From Streptomyces reniochalinae (lineage in GTDB: Bacteria; Actinomycetota; Actinomycetes; Streptomycetales; Streptomycetaceae): DNA of 64,000 bases. A program made the position numbers and the translations under genes. Where the stretch lies: contig NZ_QOIM01000038.1 of assembly GCF_003323735.1 (NCBI RefSeq), forward strand, positions 1-64,000, read 5' to 3'. Positions 62,783-64,000 of this stretch are shown one piece after another. How positions within the stretch are numbered: the first letter of the stretch is position 1; each line of letters begins with the position of its first letter. Below the pieces are notes generated by a model, which saw only the letters and a list, made by a program, of their open reading frames with translations, was not told where the DNA came from and searched no databases.

Positions 62783-63187
62783 GTGATAGTCCGTTCATTC
62801 AAGGACATCGAGAACACCGACCGTCACATCAAGTCACAGTCGGGCACTTGGGAGAGCAAGCGCATCGTCCTGGCGAAGGAAAAGGTGGGCTTCTCCCTGC
62901 ACGAGACGATCCTCTACGCGGGGACGGAGACGTCGATGTGGTACGCCAACCACATCGAGGCCGTGCTCTGCGTCGAGGGCGAGGCGGAACTGACCAACGA
63001 CGAGACCGGCGAGAAGCACTGGATCTCTCCCGGCACGATGTACCTGCTCAACGGGCACGAGAAGCACACGATGCGCCCGAAGACCGACTTCCGCTGCGTG
63101 TGCGTCTTCAACCCGCCGGTCACCGGCCGTGAGGACCACGACGAGAACGGCGTCTACCCGCTGCTCACCGAGCCGGACGAGAGCTGA
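62783..63187 (+). CDS. ectC: Ectoine synthase EctC
   Basis: 134-aa cupin-fold enzyme that cyclises N-acetyl-diaminobutyrate to ectoine. MIVRSFKDIENTDRHIKSQS, SLHETILYAGTETSMWYANH and EAVLCVEGEAELTN, with GTMYLLNGHEKHTMRPKTD carrying the metal-side residues. GTG start; the nearest AAAGG is 11-12 nt upstream, a weak site. A strong hairpin lies 5' of the gene and another follows it. Confidence 0.97.
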   Translation: MIVRSFKDIENTDRHIKSQSGTWESKRIVLAKEKVGFSLHETILYAGTETSMWYANHIEAVLCVEGEAELTNDETGEKHWISPGTMYLLNGHEKHTMRPKTDFRCVCVFNPPVTGREDHDENGVYPLLTEPDES

Positions 63188-63236
63188 GCACCAAGCTCCC
63201 GCCGCGAAAAGGGGACCGTTCGCCGGTCCACGTCGG

Positions 63237-63280
63237 CCGGACGGCCTCCCGGCACCACGGGGAGGCCGTCCGGACCGTTT
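63237..63280 (+). terminator. Terminator-like hairpin between ectC and ectD
   Basis: CCGGACGGCCTCCC (63237-63250) and its exact complement (63260-63273) form a 14-bp stem with a 9-nt loop, followed by ACCGTTT. It lies 50 nt after ectC and 44 nt before ectD. Confidence 0.7.
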
Positions 63281-63323
63281 CGCCTGAGAACAGGGCCGTA
63301 CGAGAGGAGAGGAAGGCACCACC

Positions 63324-64000
63324 ATGACCACCGCACCCGAGCGCACCGCCGACCTGTACCCGACCCGTGGAGCCACCGAGGTGGCCACTCCGCGGATGGA
63401 CCCCGTCGTGTGGTCCGAACCGGGTACTCCGGGGCCCATCGAGGCCACGGACCTGGCGGGCTTCGAGCGGGACGGGTTCCTCGCCATCGACCAGCTCATC
63501 ACCTCCGACGAGGTGGAGACGCTGCGCGCGGAACTGGAACGGCTCACCTCGGATTCGGAGATCCGCGCGGACGAACGCTCGATCGTCGAGCCGAAGTCGT
63601 CGGAGATCCGGACCGTGTTCGAGGTGCACAAGATCAGCGAGGTCTTCGCCCAGTTGGTGCGGGACCCGCGCATCGTGGGCAGGGCACGGCAGATCCTGGG
63701 CTCGGACGTCTACGTCCACCAGTCCCGGATCAACGTCAAGCCGGGCTTCGGGGCCACGGGCTTCTACTGGCACTCCGACTTCGAGACCTGGCACGCGGAG
63801 GACGGTCTGGCGAACATGCGGACCGTGTCGGTCTCGATCGCACTGACGGAGAACTACGACACCAACGGCGGCTTGATGATCATGCCGGGGTCGCACAAGA
63901 CCTTCCTCGGCTGCGCGGGCGAGACGCCGAAGGACAACTACAAGAAGTCGCTGCAGATGCAGGACGCGGGGATTCCGTCCGACGAGTCCCTGACCAAGTT
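63324..64000 (+). CDS. ectD: Ectoine hydroxylase EctD, 3' end outside window
   Basis: The first 225 codons of a 2-oxoglutarate/Fe(II) dioxygenase converting ectoine to 5-hydroxyectoine; the family is about 295-310 aa, so roughly three quarters is present. Iron ligands His150 and Asp152 lie in the signature FYWHSDFETWHAEDG; NVKPGFGATG, TVSVSIALTENYDTNGGLM and MPGSHKTF also match. The distal His is probably beyond the edge. AGGAAGG precedes the ATG. The frame stays open to the last base. Confidence 0.96.
   Translation, partial: MTTAPERTADLYPTRGATEVATPRMDPVVWSEPGTPGPIEATDLAGFERDGFLAIDQLITSDEVETLRAELERLTSDSEIRADERSIVEPKSSEIRTVFEVHKISEVFAQLVRDPRIVGRARQILGSDVYVHQSRINVKPGFGATGFYWHSDFETWHAEDGLANMRTVSVSIALTENYDTNGGLMIMPGSHKTFLGCAGETPKDNYKKSLQMQDAGIPSDESLTK

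Overview
The window is a segment of a high-GC actinobacterial chromosome, almost certainly Streptomyces or a close relative. The grounds are strong G/C at third codon positions, many GTG starts, candidate leaderless genes, a chaplin, an Spo0M homologue, the small GATC-binding protein Gbn, the InhA-type FabI, and a gene order that from memory resembles the S. coelicolor stretch between chpE and ectABCD. It opens with the 5' end of a 16S rRNA gene on the minus strand. No phage, insertion sequence, CRISPR array or tRNA gene was seen; this is mainly core chromosome.

Layout: (1) 1-2.1 kb: 16S 5' end, rrn leader and promoters running into the stop codon of a 3-methyladenine glycosylase gene, then spo0M. 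(2) 2.2-8.8 kb: barstar-like, PEBP-like, HNH endonuclease and TauE-like genes, an ABC ATPase/NfeD/SPFH membrane operon, and a hypothetical gene. (3) 8.8-14.1 kb: a cysteine-free chaplin, a GAF histidine kinase with LuxR-type regulator, and a double-FHA ABC transporter. (4) 14.4-23.1 kb: serB, an AhpD-like protein, a SixA-type phosphatase, a transporter with a tiny partner divergent from a GntR regulator, the fabG-fabI pair and tyrS. (5) 23.3-32.5 kb: DUF3099, a small Cys/His protein, moaA, DUF485-actP acetate transport, a secreted subtilase, an exonuclease-BRCT protein, SURF1 and an atypical SDR. (6) 32.6-36.0 kb: an Asp23/AmaP envelope cluster. (7) 36.1-44.0 kb: enoyl-CoA hydratase, gbn, ABC-F, a hypothetical protein, a hydrolase, and a PHO-box-preceded phosphate transporter. 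(8) 44.2-53.4 kb: a cobalamin riboswitch followed by a late B12 operon (cobD, cobQ, fused chelatase, cobO, cobB, cobE-like, cobC). (9) 53.5-60.3 kb: a peptidase-like hydrolase, a MOSC/flavin reductase/ferredoxin fusion, DUF1992, an AccD-AccA fusion and an amidohydrolase. (10) 60.8 kb to the end: ectABC and a cut-off ectD for ectoine and hydroxyectoine.

Working together: the cob genes carry cobyrinic acid to adenosylcobinamide-level intermediates under B12-riboswitch control. A 27-codon ORF lies between riboswitch and cobD and overlaps the cobD start. FabG and FabI supply two steps of type II fatty acid elongation. The Asp23/AmaP genes look like one envelope-associated module. The ect genes make osmoprotectants, and the intercistronic gaps carry terminator-like hairpins that could grade expression. 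Short tandem repeats sit at or just past several stop codons, and one expanded 24-bp repeat lies inside cobD.
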